64,000 nucleotides of DNA from Chungangia koreensis (GCF_042651785.1 NZ_JBHSEC010000002.1:248001-312000); one strand, 5' to 3'; positions 34,798-44,190 are shown, numbered from the stretch's first letter. Notes: generated by a model not told the origin, from the sequence alone. Made by a program: numbers and translations.

Positions 34798-37700
34798 TTA
34801 ATTTTCTTCTAAATCCAAACGGTTTTTCTTGAATAGTTTCGAAAGGATTTCATACACAATCGGTACGACGACTAATGTTAAGAGTGTTGAAGATAAGAGA
34901 CCACCAATTACCGTAACAGCTAAGTCACGGGAAATGAGTCCTCCTCCACCTCCTGTGCCAAGAGCCATCGGAATCATTGCCCCAATCGTCGCAATAGCAG
35001 TCATTAGAATAGGGCGAAGTCTTGTAGCGCCAGCTTCCAAAATTGCTTCACGCATTGGCATGCCAGCCCGCTCCATTCGGATAATCCGATCCACCAATAC
35101 GATGGCATTTGTAACAACGATACCGATAAGCATGAGAAGTCCCATCATAACCGATACGGAGATCGTTTGGTCAGTCAACCAAAGTCCAACCCATGAACCG
35201 ATTACTGTAAATGGCAGTGAGAACAGGATGGCAAACGGTGCAAGACCTTCTCCAAATGTTACGACCAAGATGAAATACACAATGGCGATGGCAGCAAGCA
35301 TTGCAACTCCAAGCTTAGTAAAGGTTTCTTGCATATCTGCAGCAACACCGTCTACACCTGCAGTTACACCTTTCGGAATATCTAATTCCTTCACTTTTTC
35401 ATCGGCTTCTGCCGTAGCCTTAGAAATGTCATCTTCTAAAATTTCTGCAGAGACACTTGCATAATATTTCCCTTCGGAACGTGCTAAAGAATTTAACGTT
35501 GTTCCTTCTTCCACTTCAACGATATCTCCAATCGTTAACGTTTGACCGGTCATCGTTTGAATTGGTGTGTTTAACACATCATCAATCGATTCAGCTGCAG
35601 CTTTTACATTCCTCTGAACAATCACTTCAATTTCTTGTCCATCATGCTCAACAGTGGTTAATACTTCTTTTTTACCTGTATCCGTTAATGCCATCACAAT
35701 CTGACCGGTTGTCAAACCATATTGAATTACATTCGCTTGATCGACCTTCAACACATGTTCGACATATGGATCCTCAGCATCAGAAGATACCTCTCCAAGA
35801 GTATCCACTTCCTCTAACGTCTTCGCGTACATGTGCACTGCTGCCTGAAGATCTTCTAAGTCTTCCGAATACAAAGTATAGCTCACTTCATTTGAACCCA
35901 TACCCATAGTGAAGTCCTGGTTCTTCCATTCGCCCTCATGATCGAGTGCAGCTAATTCCTCCAGGATTTCATCTTTAGCTTCGAGAAAACGTTTATCCGA
36001 TACATCGTCGTTAAAGATAACATACATAAGCGCTCCGCTTGAACCCATCATCATCGTCGCCGCATCTGCAGAAGCACTGTCAGTAATTGATAATTGAACA
36101 ATATCAATCTCTTTCTGATAGTCCTCGAGCAACAATTTCTCTGCATCTTCAATACTTTCTTCCGTTGCATCCGGCAGTTCGCCTGCAGCCGGTGTATACG
36201 TAATGTACATCACCTTTTCGACGGAAGAACCCATGAACGAGAAACCAATGAGCGGTGTTAACGCAAGAGCACCTGCTAATAAGACCACTGCAATAAGAGA
36301 CGTAACGATTTTATGATTTAATGCCTTGTCAAGAACTCCACGGTACCATAATGCTAATTTGCCAACTTCCTTATGATGTCCTTCCTTCTTCTCTCCATAA
36401 AGTTTCTTACGGAATAAGGTATGGGATAGCGCTGGAACAATCGTAATCGCCACAAGCAGTGAAGAAATCAGAGCAAATGACATCGTTAACGCAAATGGCA
36501 TGAATAATTCTCCCACCATACCGCCAACAAAAATTAGCGGGGCAAAAACGGCAATCGTAACCAACGTAGAAGAAAGGATCGGTTTGAACATCTCAATCGT
36601 CGCTTCACGAATTAACGCACGACCAGTAAGTTTTTCATTCTCCAAATGCAATCGTCGGTATATATTTTCTACAACAACAATTGAATCGTCGATGACACGG
36701 CCGATTGCAACTGTTATTGCACCCAATGTCATAATGTTTAAAGTAATATCCAACCAGTTTAAGAGTAAGAACGCCATAAACACCGAAACTGGAATAGAAA
36801 TGATTGATATGATTGTAGATTTGAAATCTCTTAAGAACAACAGGATAATCAGAATGGCAATACCGCCGCCGAATAATGCTTTTTCAACCATAGTGAAAAC
36901 AGATTCCTCAATCGGTTCACCTTGGTCCAAAGTAATATCAACAATCAGTCCATCTATGTCTTTCTCTAAATCGGTCATTAACGCTTTAACAGCATTGACC
37001 ACTTCAACTGTATTAGCCTCTTGGCCTTTAACAATCTGTATCGCAATTGCATCTTCACCGTTTGTTCGTGAAATGGATTGAACGTTCCCGACAGTTTCAA
37101 TAGTCGCAATTTCACCTAAAGTGGTTACACCTGTTTTAGTAGGGATGATCAAGTCTTTCAATTCATCGACAGTCGTTAACTTACCATCTATAGAAACCGC
37201 TTGCTCTCCATCTTTGAATTCATATAATCCTAAAGAGAGGCTCATGTCCTGAGCGTTGATCATTTGCTTAACATTATCTTCTGTAAGACCGAGCTCTTCC
37301 ATTTTTTCTTTATTGTACGTAAACTGGACTTCATTGACGTGCTGTCCAGAAACTGTTGCTGAGGCTACACCATCGATCTTTTCGATTTCAGGAAGCACTA
37401 ATGTCTCAACCGTTTCGGTCAATTCCACAATGTCCTCTTGTGAACTTGAAACTGCCAATGCTACAACCGGCATCATATTCATACTGATGGCCATGATTGT
37501 AGGTTCTTCAACTTCTTCAGGCAATCCAACATTGTCAACAACCGATTCCAATTGGCGTTTCTTTTCATCCATATCTACGCCATATTCATATTCGATCTGA
37601 AGTTGTGAAATATTCGATGAAGAGGTCGAATAAACAGCTTTTACATCCTCTAACCCTTCAACAGCCTTTTCCAGTGGAATGGATACATCTTCCATTACCT

Positions 37701-37875
37701 GTTCCGGTGTGGCTCCAGGATATACCCCCATCACAATGAGATATGGAATTGATATATCTGGTATGGACTCCATTTTCATACGAGTCCCGGAATAAATTCC
37801 GGAAACCGTAATGATAATAGTCAGTAACCATACGGCCATTTTATTTTTCAGGACGAAATTGACTAATCCCTTCAC
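34798..37875 (-). CDS. RND efflux transporter (AcrB/SwrC type)
   Basis: 1025 residues with the twelve-helix RND layout: one N-terminal helix, a large extracytoplasmic loop, helices 2-6, and the pattern repeated. The proton-relay Asp pair is in VAIGRVIDDSIVVVEN. SwrC (YerP)-like exporters of Gram-positive bacteria expel surfactin and other amphiphiles. GTG start with AAGGCGGGTG. Divergent from a TetR regulator, with an operator in its promoter spacer (37918-37946). The substrate is unknown. Confidence 0.92.
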   Translation of the reverse strand: MKGLVNFVLKNKMAVWLLTIIITVSGIYSGTRMKMESIPDISIPYLIVMGVYPGATPEQVMEDVSIPLEKAVEGLEDVKAVYSTSSSNISQLQIEYEYGVDMDEKKRQLESVVDNVGLPEEVEEPTIMAISMNMMPVVALAVSSSQEDIVELTETVETLVLPEIEKIDGVASATVSGQHVNEVQFTYNKEKMEELGLTEDNVKQMINAQDMSLSLGLYEFKDGEQAVSIDGKLTTVDELKDLIIPTKTGVTTLGEIATIETVGNVQSISRTNGEDAIAIQIVKGQEANTVEVVNAVKALMTDLEKDIDGLIVDITLDQGEPIEESVFTMVEKALFGGGIAILIILLFLRDFKSTIISIISIPVSVFMAFLLLNWLDITLNIMTLGAITVAIGRVIDDSIVVVENIYRRLHLENEKLTGRALIREATIEMFKPILSSTLVTIAVFAPLIFVGGMVGELFMPFALTMSFALISSLLVAITIVPALSHTLFRKKLYGEKKEGHHKEVGKLALWYRGVLDKALNHKIVTSLIAVVLLAGALALTPLIGFSFMGSSVEKVMYITYTPAAGELPDATEESIEDAEKLLLEDYQKEIDIVQLSITDSASADAATMMMGSSGALMYVIFNDDVSDKRFLEAKDEILEELAALDHEGEWKNQDFTMGMGSNEVSYTLYSEDLEDLQAAVHMYAKTLEEVDTLGEVSSDAEDPYVEHVLKVDQANVIQYGLTTGQIVMALTDTGKKEVLTTVEHDGQEIEVIVQRNVKAAAESIDDVLNTPIQTMTGQTLTIGDIVEVEEGTTLNSLARSEGKYYASVSAEILEDDISKATAEADEKVKELDIPKGVTAGVDGVAADMQETFTKLGVAMLAAIAIVYFILVVTFGEGLAPFAILFSLPFTVIGSWVGLWLTDQTISVSVMMGLLMLIGIVVTNAIVLVDRIIRMERAGMPMREAILEAGATRLRPILMTAIATIGAMIPMALGTGGGGGLISRDLAVTVIGGLLSSTLLTLVVVPIVYEILSKLFKKNRLDLEEN

Positions 37876-37893
37876 TATTGCACCCGCCTTAAT

Positions 37894-37922
37894 TTGACTT
37901 TATCTATACAAGTTCTTATAAT
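37894..37922 (+). promoter_or_regulatory. tetR promoter
   Basis: TTGACT (37894-37899), 17-nt spacer, perfect TATAAT (37917-37922). The operator palindrome lies just downstream, at the expected transcription start. Confidence 0.8.
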
Positions 37923-37946
37923 AATGACCAGCCGGTCAAAAGTCAA
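37918..37946 (-). promoter_or_regulatory. RND promoter with TetR operator in spacer
   Basis: Minus strand TTGACT (37941-37946), 17-nt spacer, TATTAT (37918-37923). The spacer holds the palindrome TGACCAGCCGGTCA (37925-37938). The -10 boxes of the two divergent promoters overlap on opposite strands, so one bound repressor would shut both. Confidence 0.82.
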
Positions 37947-37970
37947 TGTGTAAACTAGGAGAGTCACAGA

Positions 37971-38801
37971 ATGGTTAAAAAACAACTGATCATGGAAAAA
38001 GCTTTAGAACTATTCGCAGAGCAAGGCTTTGAAGCCACTTCCATTCAACAGATCACTGATCGATGTGGAATATCTAAAGGTGCCTTTTACTTATCCTTCA
38101 AGTCAAAAGATGAGCTGATTTTAGCGCTGATTGACCACTTTACTCATGAGTTTTTGGGAGAGATTGAACAAGCGGTCAGTTCTTCTGTTCCTTCCGATCA
38201 ATTAGTGTATCGTTACCTCAAAAAGTCCTTAGGGTACTTCCAAAAGTATTCAAATTTCGCTCACACTTTTATGAAAGAATATCAAACGACCATGAGTGAA
38301 GGCATCTTTGAAAAAATGCTCTTTTATGAACGGATTTTTAATCGGATCACTTATGAAATTGTGTTGCGACAATTCCCGGATATTAAAGAGAACGAAGCGC
38401 TTGAAATGGTCTTTCTCATTCAAACCTTTTCACAGCGCTACAGTCACTTGTTCCTGAAAAAGATGGCTTCTCCTATTGACTTAGATTTGTTATGCCGGTC
38501 AATTGTAGAAAAGTTAACCATCCTGGCCGAACATTCGACCATAAAATATTTCTCACCTGATTGGATCGACTGGGAAACAGAGCCAAAAGAAGCTTGGTCG
38601 ACAGAAGAATTGTTAAAGAGCATGGAAGAAAAAATGGAGTTATTAGACGAGGGAATTCTTAAAGAATCGCTTCAACTTTTATACAATCATTTATTGACAC
38701 CTACACTATCACCAGCACTAATAAGTGGACTTCTATTAAATCTAAAGAATGATGCAAAGACCAAATGGATTTCAGAACTTTATAGGATGACCCGACCATA
38801 A
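37971..38801 (+). CDS. TetR/AcrR family regulator
   Basis: 276 residues. N-terminal helix-turn-helix typical of TetR (EKALELFAEQGFEATSIQQITDRCGISKGAFYLSFKSKDELI, residues about 9-50) and a longer than usual all-helical ligand domain. AGGAGAG ribosome site. It sits between two RND exporters and most likely represses the upstream one, and itself, through the palindrome at 37925-37938. Control of the second exporter is less clear because its palindrome differs. Confidence 0.92.
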   Translation: MVKKQLIMEKALELFAEQGFEATSIQQITDRCGISKGAFYLSFKSKDELILALIDHFTHEFLGEIEQAVSSSVPSDQLVYRYLKKSLGYFQKYSNFAHTFMKEYQTTMSEGIFEKMLFYERIFNRITYEIVLRQFPDIKENEALEMVFLIQTFSQRYSHLFLKKMASPIDLDLLCRSIVEKLTILAEHSTIKYFSPDWIDWETEPKEAWSTEELLKSMEEKMELLDEGILKESLQLLYNHLLTPTLSPALISGLLLNLKNDAKTKWISELYRMTRP

Positions 38802-38803
38802 AG

Positions 38804-38847
38804 AAACCCCCGTGAATGCCATAGTGAGGCACAAACGGGGGGTTTTT
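38804..38847. terminator. Bidirectional terminator, tetR / second RND
   Basis: ACCCCCGT...ACGGGGGGT stem, TTTTT on the plus side, AT-rich on the other, between converging genes. Confidence 0.85.
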
Positions 38848-41800
38848 ATTGGTCATCTTGTTTTTTTCGCCGATCAAACAAACTGTAAACAATCGGAACA
38901 ATATAGAGTGTCAAGAAGGTTGAACTGACCAACCCGCCAATGACAACGATCCCCATTGGCTGATTAATCTCTGTTCCTTCGCCGAGTCCCAAAGCAATCG
39001 GGATGAGCCCTAAAATAGTCGTCAAAGCTGTCATAAGAATTGGTCTGACACGATCTCTTGTGGACACTACGATAGCGTCGTCAGTAGATAACCCTTCAGA
39101 TTTCCGCTGGTTGATGTAATCGACCAGCACGATTCCGTTGTTTACTACAATACCGATTAGTATGAGAATGCCAATCACAGACGGGATGCTCAGCGGTGTC
39201 TGCGTCGAAACTAATCCTAAGGCAACTCCGATGATCATCAAAGGTACGGTGAACATGATGACGAATGGATAGTTGAATGACTCAAATTGGGCAGCCATTA
39301 CTATATAAACAAGCACAACCGCTAACAAAACTGCCAGAATCATATCATCGATAGATTCTTCAAATAATTCCCGGTCTCCACCATAGGAAATATCAGTTTC
39401 TTTTGGAAGATTTAATGCTTCCAGACGTTCATTGACCACATCTGTCATTCCTCCGAGAGTTTCACTTGATGTATATCGGATCGTAAATGATACGGATGGA
39501 GATTGGTCAATTCGTCTAATGGAAATCGGTCCTTCAGCTACGCTTACATCTGCAACTTGTTGCAGTTCGATGAATTGTCCGGCTGGTGTCCGTATTTTCA
39601 TCTTACTTAACTGTTCTACACTTCCAAAGAGCTCCGGTTCATATTGGACAAAAACACTATACACTTCATCTTCTTCAGTAATGATTTGAGTAGCCGGCAC
39701 ACCGCGAGTCGCATTGTTGACTAATTGCGCAAGTTGAACAGGGGCAATCCCGAATTCATTAGCTGCGGCCCGATCAACCGTTATGTTCACTTCTTCAACT
39801 TTTTCATCCACATTATTAGTTACTTCCAACACATTCGGCAGTTTTTCCATCTCTGCTGAGATCATGTCAATCGTCTTATTCAGGCGTTGGGCATCAGAAT
39901 CAGTTACAGTAAATGTGAGAGAGTTCGGCTGTGACCCAGCTGCGGACTGAAGATTGAAACGAACTTCTGCACGTTCTCCCACCATTTCCACAATTTCGGG
40001 TTGCACATCGTCCACGAACTCAAAAACACTTCGATTACGTTCATCCAACGGAACAAGCTTAATATAGATTTCTGCCATATGTGCTCTCATGGTTCCTTGT
40101 GCCTGATCCTGTTGGGTACCACCGACTAAACTAACAAAGACATCAATATCTTCTTCTAACTCGAGTCGGTCCTCAATGGAGTTCACGACTTCTTTTGTCG
40201 CTTCCAACGATGAGCCGTTCTCCAACCGGACATTTGCACTGACAAACCCCTCATCTGTTGGAGGTAAAAACTCCGTCCCGACTTGAATAATTCCGAATAC
40301 ACTTGCAATAAGCAAAATTACCGTGAAAACGAGCATTAACACGCGATGGCCCAATGACCATTTAATCGACCGCTCAAAATTGTTGTAAGCCTTTGAGCGT
40401 CGTCTTCTCGCCTCCAAATTGCCTTTTGGCTTTCTAAGCAGACGGCTCGCCATCATTGGAATAACAGTCAAGGCGACCGCTAAAGAAGCAAGTAAACTGA
40501 ATGATATAGTTAAAGCAAACTCTAAGAAGATCTGGCCAATCAATCCAGAAATAAATATGACCGGAACAAATACAGCAATGGTCGTTAAAGTAGAGGCGGT
40601 AATGGCGGTTCCAACCTCTTTAGTTCCTTCACTTGCTGCTTGTTTTGGAGATTTCCCCAAAGTTAAATGACGTTCAATATTTTCAATGACCACAATTGCA
40701 TTATCAACTAACATCCCGATTCCAAGAGCCAATGCACCCAAAGTCATGATGTTCAAAGCAAAATCCGCAAAATACATTAACACGAAGGTTACGATGACAG
40801 AATATGGGATGGCAACACCAATGATTAAAGGGCTCCTCACTCCCCTTAAGAAAACAAAGAGGACGAGCATGGCAAAGATTCCGCCTAATATGAGGGAGCT
40901 TCCTATGTTATTGATCGCTAACTGAACATAATCGCCTTGATCGAATAAGATATCTGCATGAATCGATTTATATTCGTCCTTCTTCAATAACTCGTCCAGT
41001 GAAGATTTGAATTCCTTCGAGACCGAAGCTGTATTTGTACCTGATTCTTGTAGAACGGAAAGCAGGACAGCAGGTTCTCGATTGGCCCTCGTTTCTGTAT
41101 TGGATTGCGGTTCAGCCAGCTTCACCTCTGCAATGTCCTTGATCATAACTTTCTCGCCATTCAGCGGATTTACAGTTACAGTTAAATCGGCAATCTCCTC
41201 GACAGACGTCAAAGTACTTAAAATCCGCGTCGTTAAACGCTGACCCTCATCTGTTTGGACCGGTTCTCCAGGCATTGAAATGTTATTGGATTGAATCACT
41301 TGAACGATATCTGATTGGGTTAATCCCCGTTCTTCCAACTTGTCCGCTTTAAGTACAATCTGGATTTCTTCAACTAAAGAGCCAGATATATTGACACTTG
41401 CAACGCCTTCAATCCGCCTTAGCTCTTTTTCTAATTCTTCGGCAATGAGTCGGACATCTTCTCCTTTTGCTCCTGAAGTGAGTGACATTTGAATAATCGG
41501 GAACTGGGAAGGGTCGAACTTCATAAAGAGTGGCTTATTTGCATCATCGGGAATCATTGTCGAGTCGATCCGCTGCATGACATCAGTTTGAACATCATCG
41601 ATATGCGACGACCAATCGAACTCCAGGAAAATCAGATTGGCGCCTTCCTGGGAGCTTGATTGCATTCGCTTTAGACCTGGCAAGGTAGACAAACTAGCCT
41701 CAAGAGGCTTCGTCACTTTTTCACTTACCTCTTCCGGACTTGCCCCAGGGTAGCTCGTCACGACAACCGCTACAGGTGGATTTAACTCAGGAATTAAGGT

Positions 41801-41902
41801 GACCGGTATTTTAATGAACGAAACCGCTCCTAAAATTAAAACCAAAAACATCGTGACAATCGTAAAAACTGGTCGTTTAATGGAAAAATCGCTAATCCTC
41901 AT
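38846..41902 (-). CDS. RND efflux transporter (AcrB/SwrC type), second copy
   Basis: 1018 residues with the same RND architecture, and LALGIGMLVDNAIVVIENI carrying the proton-relay Asp. It is only distantly similar to the exporter at 34798 and clearly not a recent duplicate. Both have N-termini starting with a single membrane helix and no periplasmic adaptor gene nearby, normal for Gram-positive SwrC-like proteins. SD AAAGGAA with ATG. Its own promoter has a different operator-like palindrome (41940-41954). Confidence 0.92.
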   Translation of the reverse strand: MRISDFSIKRPVFTIVTMFLVLILGAVSFIKIPVTLIPELNPPVAVVVTSYPGASPEEVSEKVTKPLEASLSTLPGLKRMQSSSQEGANLIFLEFDWSSHIDDVQTDVMQRIDSTMIPDDANKPLFMKFDPSQFPIIQMSLTSGAKGEDVRLIAEELEKELRRIEGVASVNISGSLVEEIQIVLKADKLEERGLTQSDIVQVIQSNNISMPGEPVQTDEGQRLTTRILSTLTSVEEIADLTVTVNPLNGEKVMIKDIAEVKLAEPQSNTETRANREPAVLLSVLQESGTNTASVSKEFKSSLDELLKKDEYKSIHADILFDQGDYVQLAINNIGSSLILGGIFAMLVLFVFLRGVRSPLIIGVAIPYSVIVTFVLMYFADFALNIMTLGALALGIGMLVDNAIVVIENIERHLTLGKSPKQAASEGTKEVGTAITASTLTTIAVFVPVIFISGLIGQIFLEFALTISFSLLASLAVALTVIPMMASRLLRKPKGNLEARRRRSKAYNNFERSIKWSLGHRVLMLVFTVILLIASVFGIIQVGTEFLPPTDEGFVSANVRLENGSSLEATKEVVNSIEDRLELEEDIDVFVSLVGGTQQDQAQGTMRAHMAEIYIKLVPLDERNRSVFEFVDDVQPEIVEMVGERAEVRFNLQSAAGSQPNSLTFTVTDSDAQRLNKTIDMISAEMEKLPNVLEVTNNVDEKVEEVNITVDRAAANEFGIAPVQLAQLVNNATRGVPATQIITEEDEVYSVFVQYEPELFGSVEQLSKMKIRTPAGQFIELQQVADVSVAEGPISIRRIDQSPSVSFTIRYTSSETLGGMTDVVNERLEALNLPKETDISYGGDRELFEESIDDMILAVLLAVVLVYIVMAAQFESFNYPFVIMFTVPLMIIGVALGLVSTQTPLSIPSVIGILILIGIVVNNGIVLVDYINQRKSEGLSTDDAIVVSTRDRVRPILMTALTTILGLIPIALGLGEGTEINQPMGIVVIGGLVSSTFLTLYIVPIVYSLFDRRKKQDDQ

Positions 41903-41933
41903 TTAAGCGTTCCTTTCTCTATCTGCTATATCC

Positions 41934-41962
41934 ATCATAAGGAAACAATTTCCTCACATCAA
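41934..41962 (-). promoter_or_regulatory. Promoter of second RND with palindrome in spacer
   Basis: Minus strand TTGATG (41957-41962), 17-nt spacer, TATGAT (41934-41939). The spacer contains the palindrome AGGAAACAATTTCCT (41940-41954), a likely repressor site. Confidence 0.7.
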
Positions 41963-42036
41963 ATAAAATAAAGAATGAAGCAAAGAAAAATTCTCCATCC
42001 ACTCAGCTTCTCTAAATTATTGGACTTTTATTCCTG

Positions 42037-42063
42037 AAAAAAAGACAGCCGTAAGGCCGTCTT
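42037..42063 (-). terminator. Distal copy of prfC terminator hairpin (locus B)
   Basis: AAGACAGCC GTAA GGCCGTCTT, followed on the minus strand by TTTTTTT. Nearly the same stem as 42602-42626 on the far side of the repeat. No gene ends here. Confidence 0.8.
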
Positions 42064-42104
42064 AGACTGTAGACATAGTCAATTAAAAGTAAATAAAGAT
42101 GTAT

Positions 42105-42560
42105 ATGAAATCCGCGGAGTCCGCCACTTCGCTTTCCGTGGGCTTGGCTTCGGGCCAACAGGAGGTTGGTCACAAAGGCGTTGCCAAATAGCTACCGGAA
42201 TCTGCTCCCCAGCAATTTTGCGACAAGCGAAGTGGTGGAGCAGCCAGGACGCGGCGCAATTAGCCTTTGTACTTTAACTTAGCCTTTGTTCATTCACTTC
42301 GTTCCTGTGGGGTCATCAGCTAAAGCTATTCCCACTGGACATTGAATTAGCTTCCTTGAATTGACACCGCACGAAGGAAATGCGAAGCATTTTCGAGGAG
42401 TCTGCGTGTCCGGTAATGCTTTCAGTATTCTTAATACTTTTTACTGAGGTACGCCAGACAGCGGAAGGCGTCAACGCATCCATAACCGACATCCTGTCGG
42501 TCCGAGGCTCAGCGCGAGCCCGCGGAACGCGTCCGCCTGAAGCGTGTGCTGCTGGTATCA
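42105..42560. repeat. GC-rich intergenic repeat, copy B (composite)
   Basis: Non-coding and GC-rich, about 455 bp. The part 42120-42257 is a near-perfect inverted copy of 14332-14470. Around 42301 a degenerate GTTCCTGTGGGGTC resembles the core of copy C. TGTCCGGTAATG at 42407-42418 matches copy C. The right end (GAGCCCGCGGAACGCG, 42506-42535) is an inverted, diverged copy of the core. CCAACAGGAGGTTGG and CCGACATCCTGTCGG are analogous small hairpins. It appears to be built from more than one element. Confidence 0.78.
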
Positions 42561-42601
42561 TTGATACATAGTTTTTTATTATATTCTTTATTCGATAAGC
42601 T

Positions 42602-42626
42602 AAAAGACAGCCTTGATGGCTGTCTT
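42602..42626 (-). terminator. prfC terminator (proximal copy)
   Basis: AAGACAGCC TTGAT GGCTGTCTT, overlapping the prfC stop codon, with TTTT on the minus strand. Confidence 0.9.
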
Positions 42627-44190
42627 AGAGTAAGCTGTATAATTTAATGTTTTCGTTTTTGTCTTGGAACCAACGCATTGCAAAGTCGTTTTCAAACAAG
42701 AAGACGTAGTTATCGAAACGATCCTTAACCAGCATGCTTCTCTGGCTGGACATCGATTCTTTTACATCCCCTTCATTTTCAATCCAGCGTGCAATTTTAG
42801 AACCGATCGGCTCCATCCGAACTTCCACGTTGTATTCGTTTCTCATCCGATGCTCGAACACTTCAAACTGCAATTGGCCGACCGCACCTAAAATGACCTC
42901 TTCTGTATGAAGAGTTTTGTAGTACTGGATTGCCCCTTCTTGTACAAGCTGGAGAATCCCTTTATGGAAGTGTTTAGACTTCATCACGTTTTTCGCAGTG
43001 ACTTTCATAAACAATTCCGGCGTAAATTGAGGAAGTTTCTCATATTGAAGCGGCTTTTTCCCTTCAACGATCGTATCGCCAATTTGATAGTTACCTGTAT
43101 CATACAAACCGATAATATCCCCAGCAACCGCTTCATCAACCGTTTCACGGTCGTCTGCAAGAAACTGTGTGGATTGCGTTAACTTAAATGACTTGCCTGT
43201 TCTGGATAATGTAACGTTCATTCCCCGATCGAACTTACCTGAGACAATTCGCACAAAAGCAATTCGGTCTCGGTGAGCCGGGTTCATATTCGCTTGGATT
43301 TTGAAAACGAAACCGGAAAATTCTTCGGACACCGGATTTACCGATTCTCCATCATCTGTATTTCTTGGTTGTGGAGGTGGAGCAAATTGTAAATACGTTT
43401 CTAAGAAAGTCTGAACACCGAAGTTTGTCAATGCAGAGCCAAAGAAAACCGGAGTCAGTTCACCAGCGTTAATTCGTTCAATGTCGAACTCATTGCCCGC
43501 TTCTTCCAATAGCATGATATCATCCATTGCTTGTGTGTAATATGAACTGACCTTCATTGGATGTTCGACAGCAAGTTCTCCATCTTCGTTCAAAGGCAGG
43601 AATCGATCTTCTTCCGAGCGGAATTGTTCGATCCGCTTATTGTAACGGTCATAGATTCCCAAGAACTCTTTCCCCATACCGATTGGCCAGTTCATGGCAT
43701 AGGACTGGATTCCCAATACTTCTTCCAGTTCTTCCATCAATTCAAGAGGCTCCTTCCCTTGGCGGTCCATCTTATTGATGAACGTGAAAATCGGAATCCC
43801 TCTCATTCGACAAACCTTAAAGAGTTTAATGGTTTGCGGCTCAATCCCTTTTGCCGCGTCAATCATCATGACTGCACTATCCACCGCCATCAGTGTACGA
43901 TACGTATCTTCACTGAAATCTTGGTGACCCGGGGTATCTAAAATATTTACACGGAAGCCGTTATAGTCAAATTGCATAACAGAGGACGTAACAGAAATTC
44001 CCCGTTGCTTTTCGATTTCCATCCAGTCAGATGTAGCGAACTTTCCGGTCTTTTTCGCTTTTACTGTACCTGCATCACGAATAGCACCCCCAAAAAATAG
44101 AAGCTTTTCGGTGATGGTAGTCTTCCCGGCATCCGGGTGAGAAATAATCGCAAAGGTACGGCGTGATTGTATTTCGTCTTTCATAGTCAT
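42625..44190 (-). CDS. prfC: Peptide chain release factor 3
   Basis: 521 residues. GTPase motifs SHPDAGKTTITEKLL (G1), DTPGHQDFSEDTYR (G3) and NKMDR (G4), followed by domain II and the C-terminal RF3 domain (VGQLQFEVFEHRMRNEYNVEV). RF3 recycles RF1/RF2 after peptide release. AAGGAG 9 nt before ATG 44190. B. subtilis lacks this gene. Here it follows murE, as in staphylococci. Confidence 0.95.
   Translation of the reverse strand: MTMKDEIQSRRTFAIISHPDAGKTTITEKLLFFGGAIRDAGTVKAKKTGKFATSDWMEIEKQRGISVTSSVMQFDYNGFRVNILDTPGHQDFSEDTYRTLMAVDSAVMMIDAAKGIEPQTIKLFKVCRMRGIPIFTFINKMDRQGKEPLELMEELEEVLGIQSYAMNWPIGMGKEFLGIYDRYNKRIEQFRSEEDRFLPLNEDGELAVEHPMKVSSYYTQAMDDIMLLEEAGNEFDIERINAGELTPVFFGSALTNFGVQTFLETYLQFAPPPQPRNTDDGESVNPVSEEFSGFVFKIQANMNPAHRDRIAFVRIVSGKFDRGMNVTLSRTGKSFKLTQSTQFLADDRETVDEAVAGDIIGLYDTGNYQIGDTIVEGKKPLQYEKLPQFTPELFMKVTAKNVMKSKHFHKGILQLVQEGAIQYYKTLHTEEVILGAVGQLQFEVFEHRMRNEYNVEVRMEPIGSKIARWIENEGDVKESMSSQRSMLVKDRFDNYVFLFENDFAMRWFQDKNENIKLYSLL

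Noticed and set aside
34798..41902. The two RND genes as a recent tandem duplication
   Set aside because: Their N-termini and most loops differ widely; similarity is limited to the family motifs.
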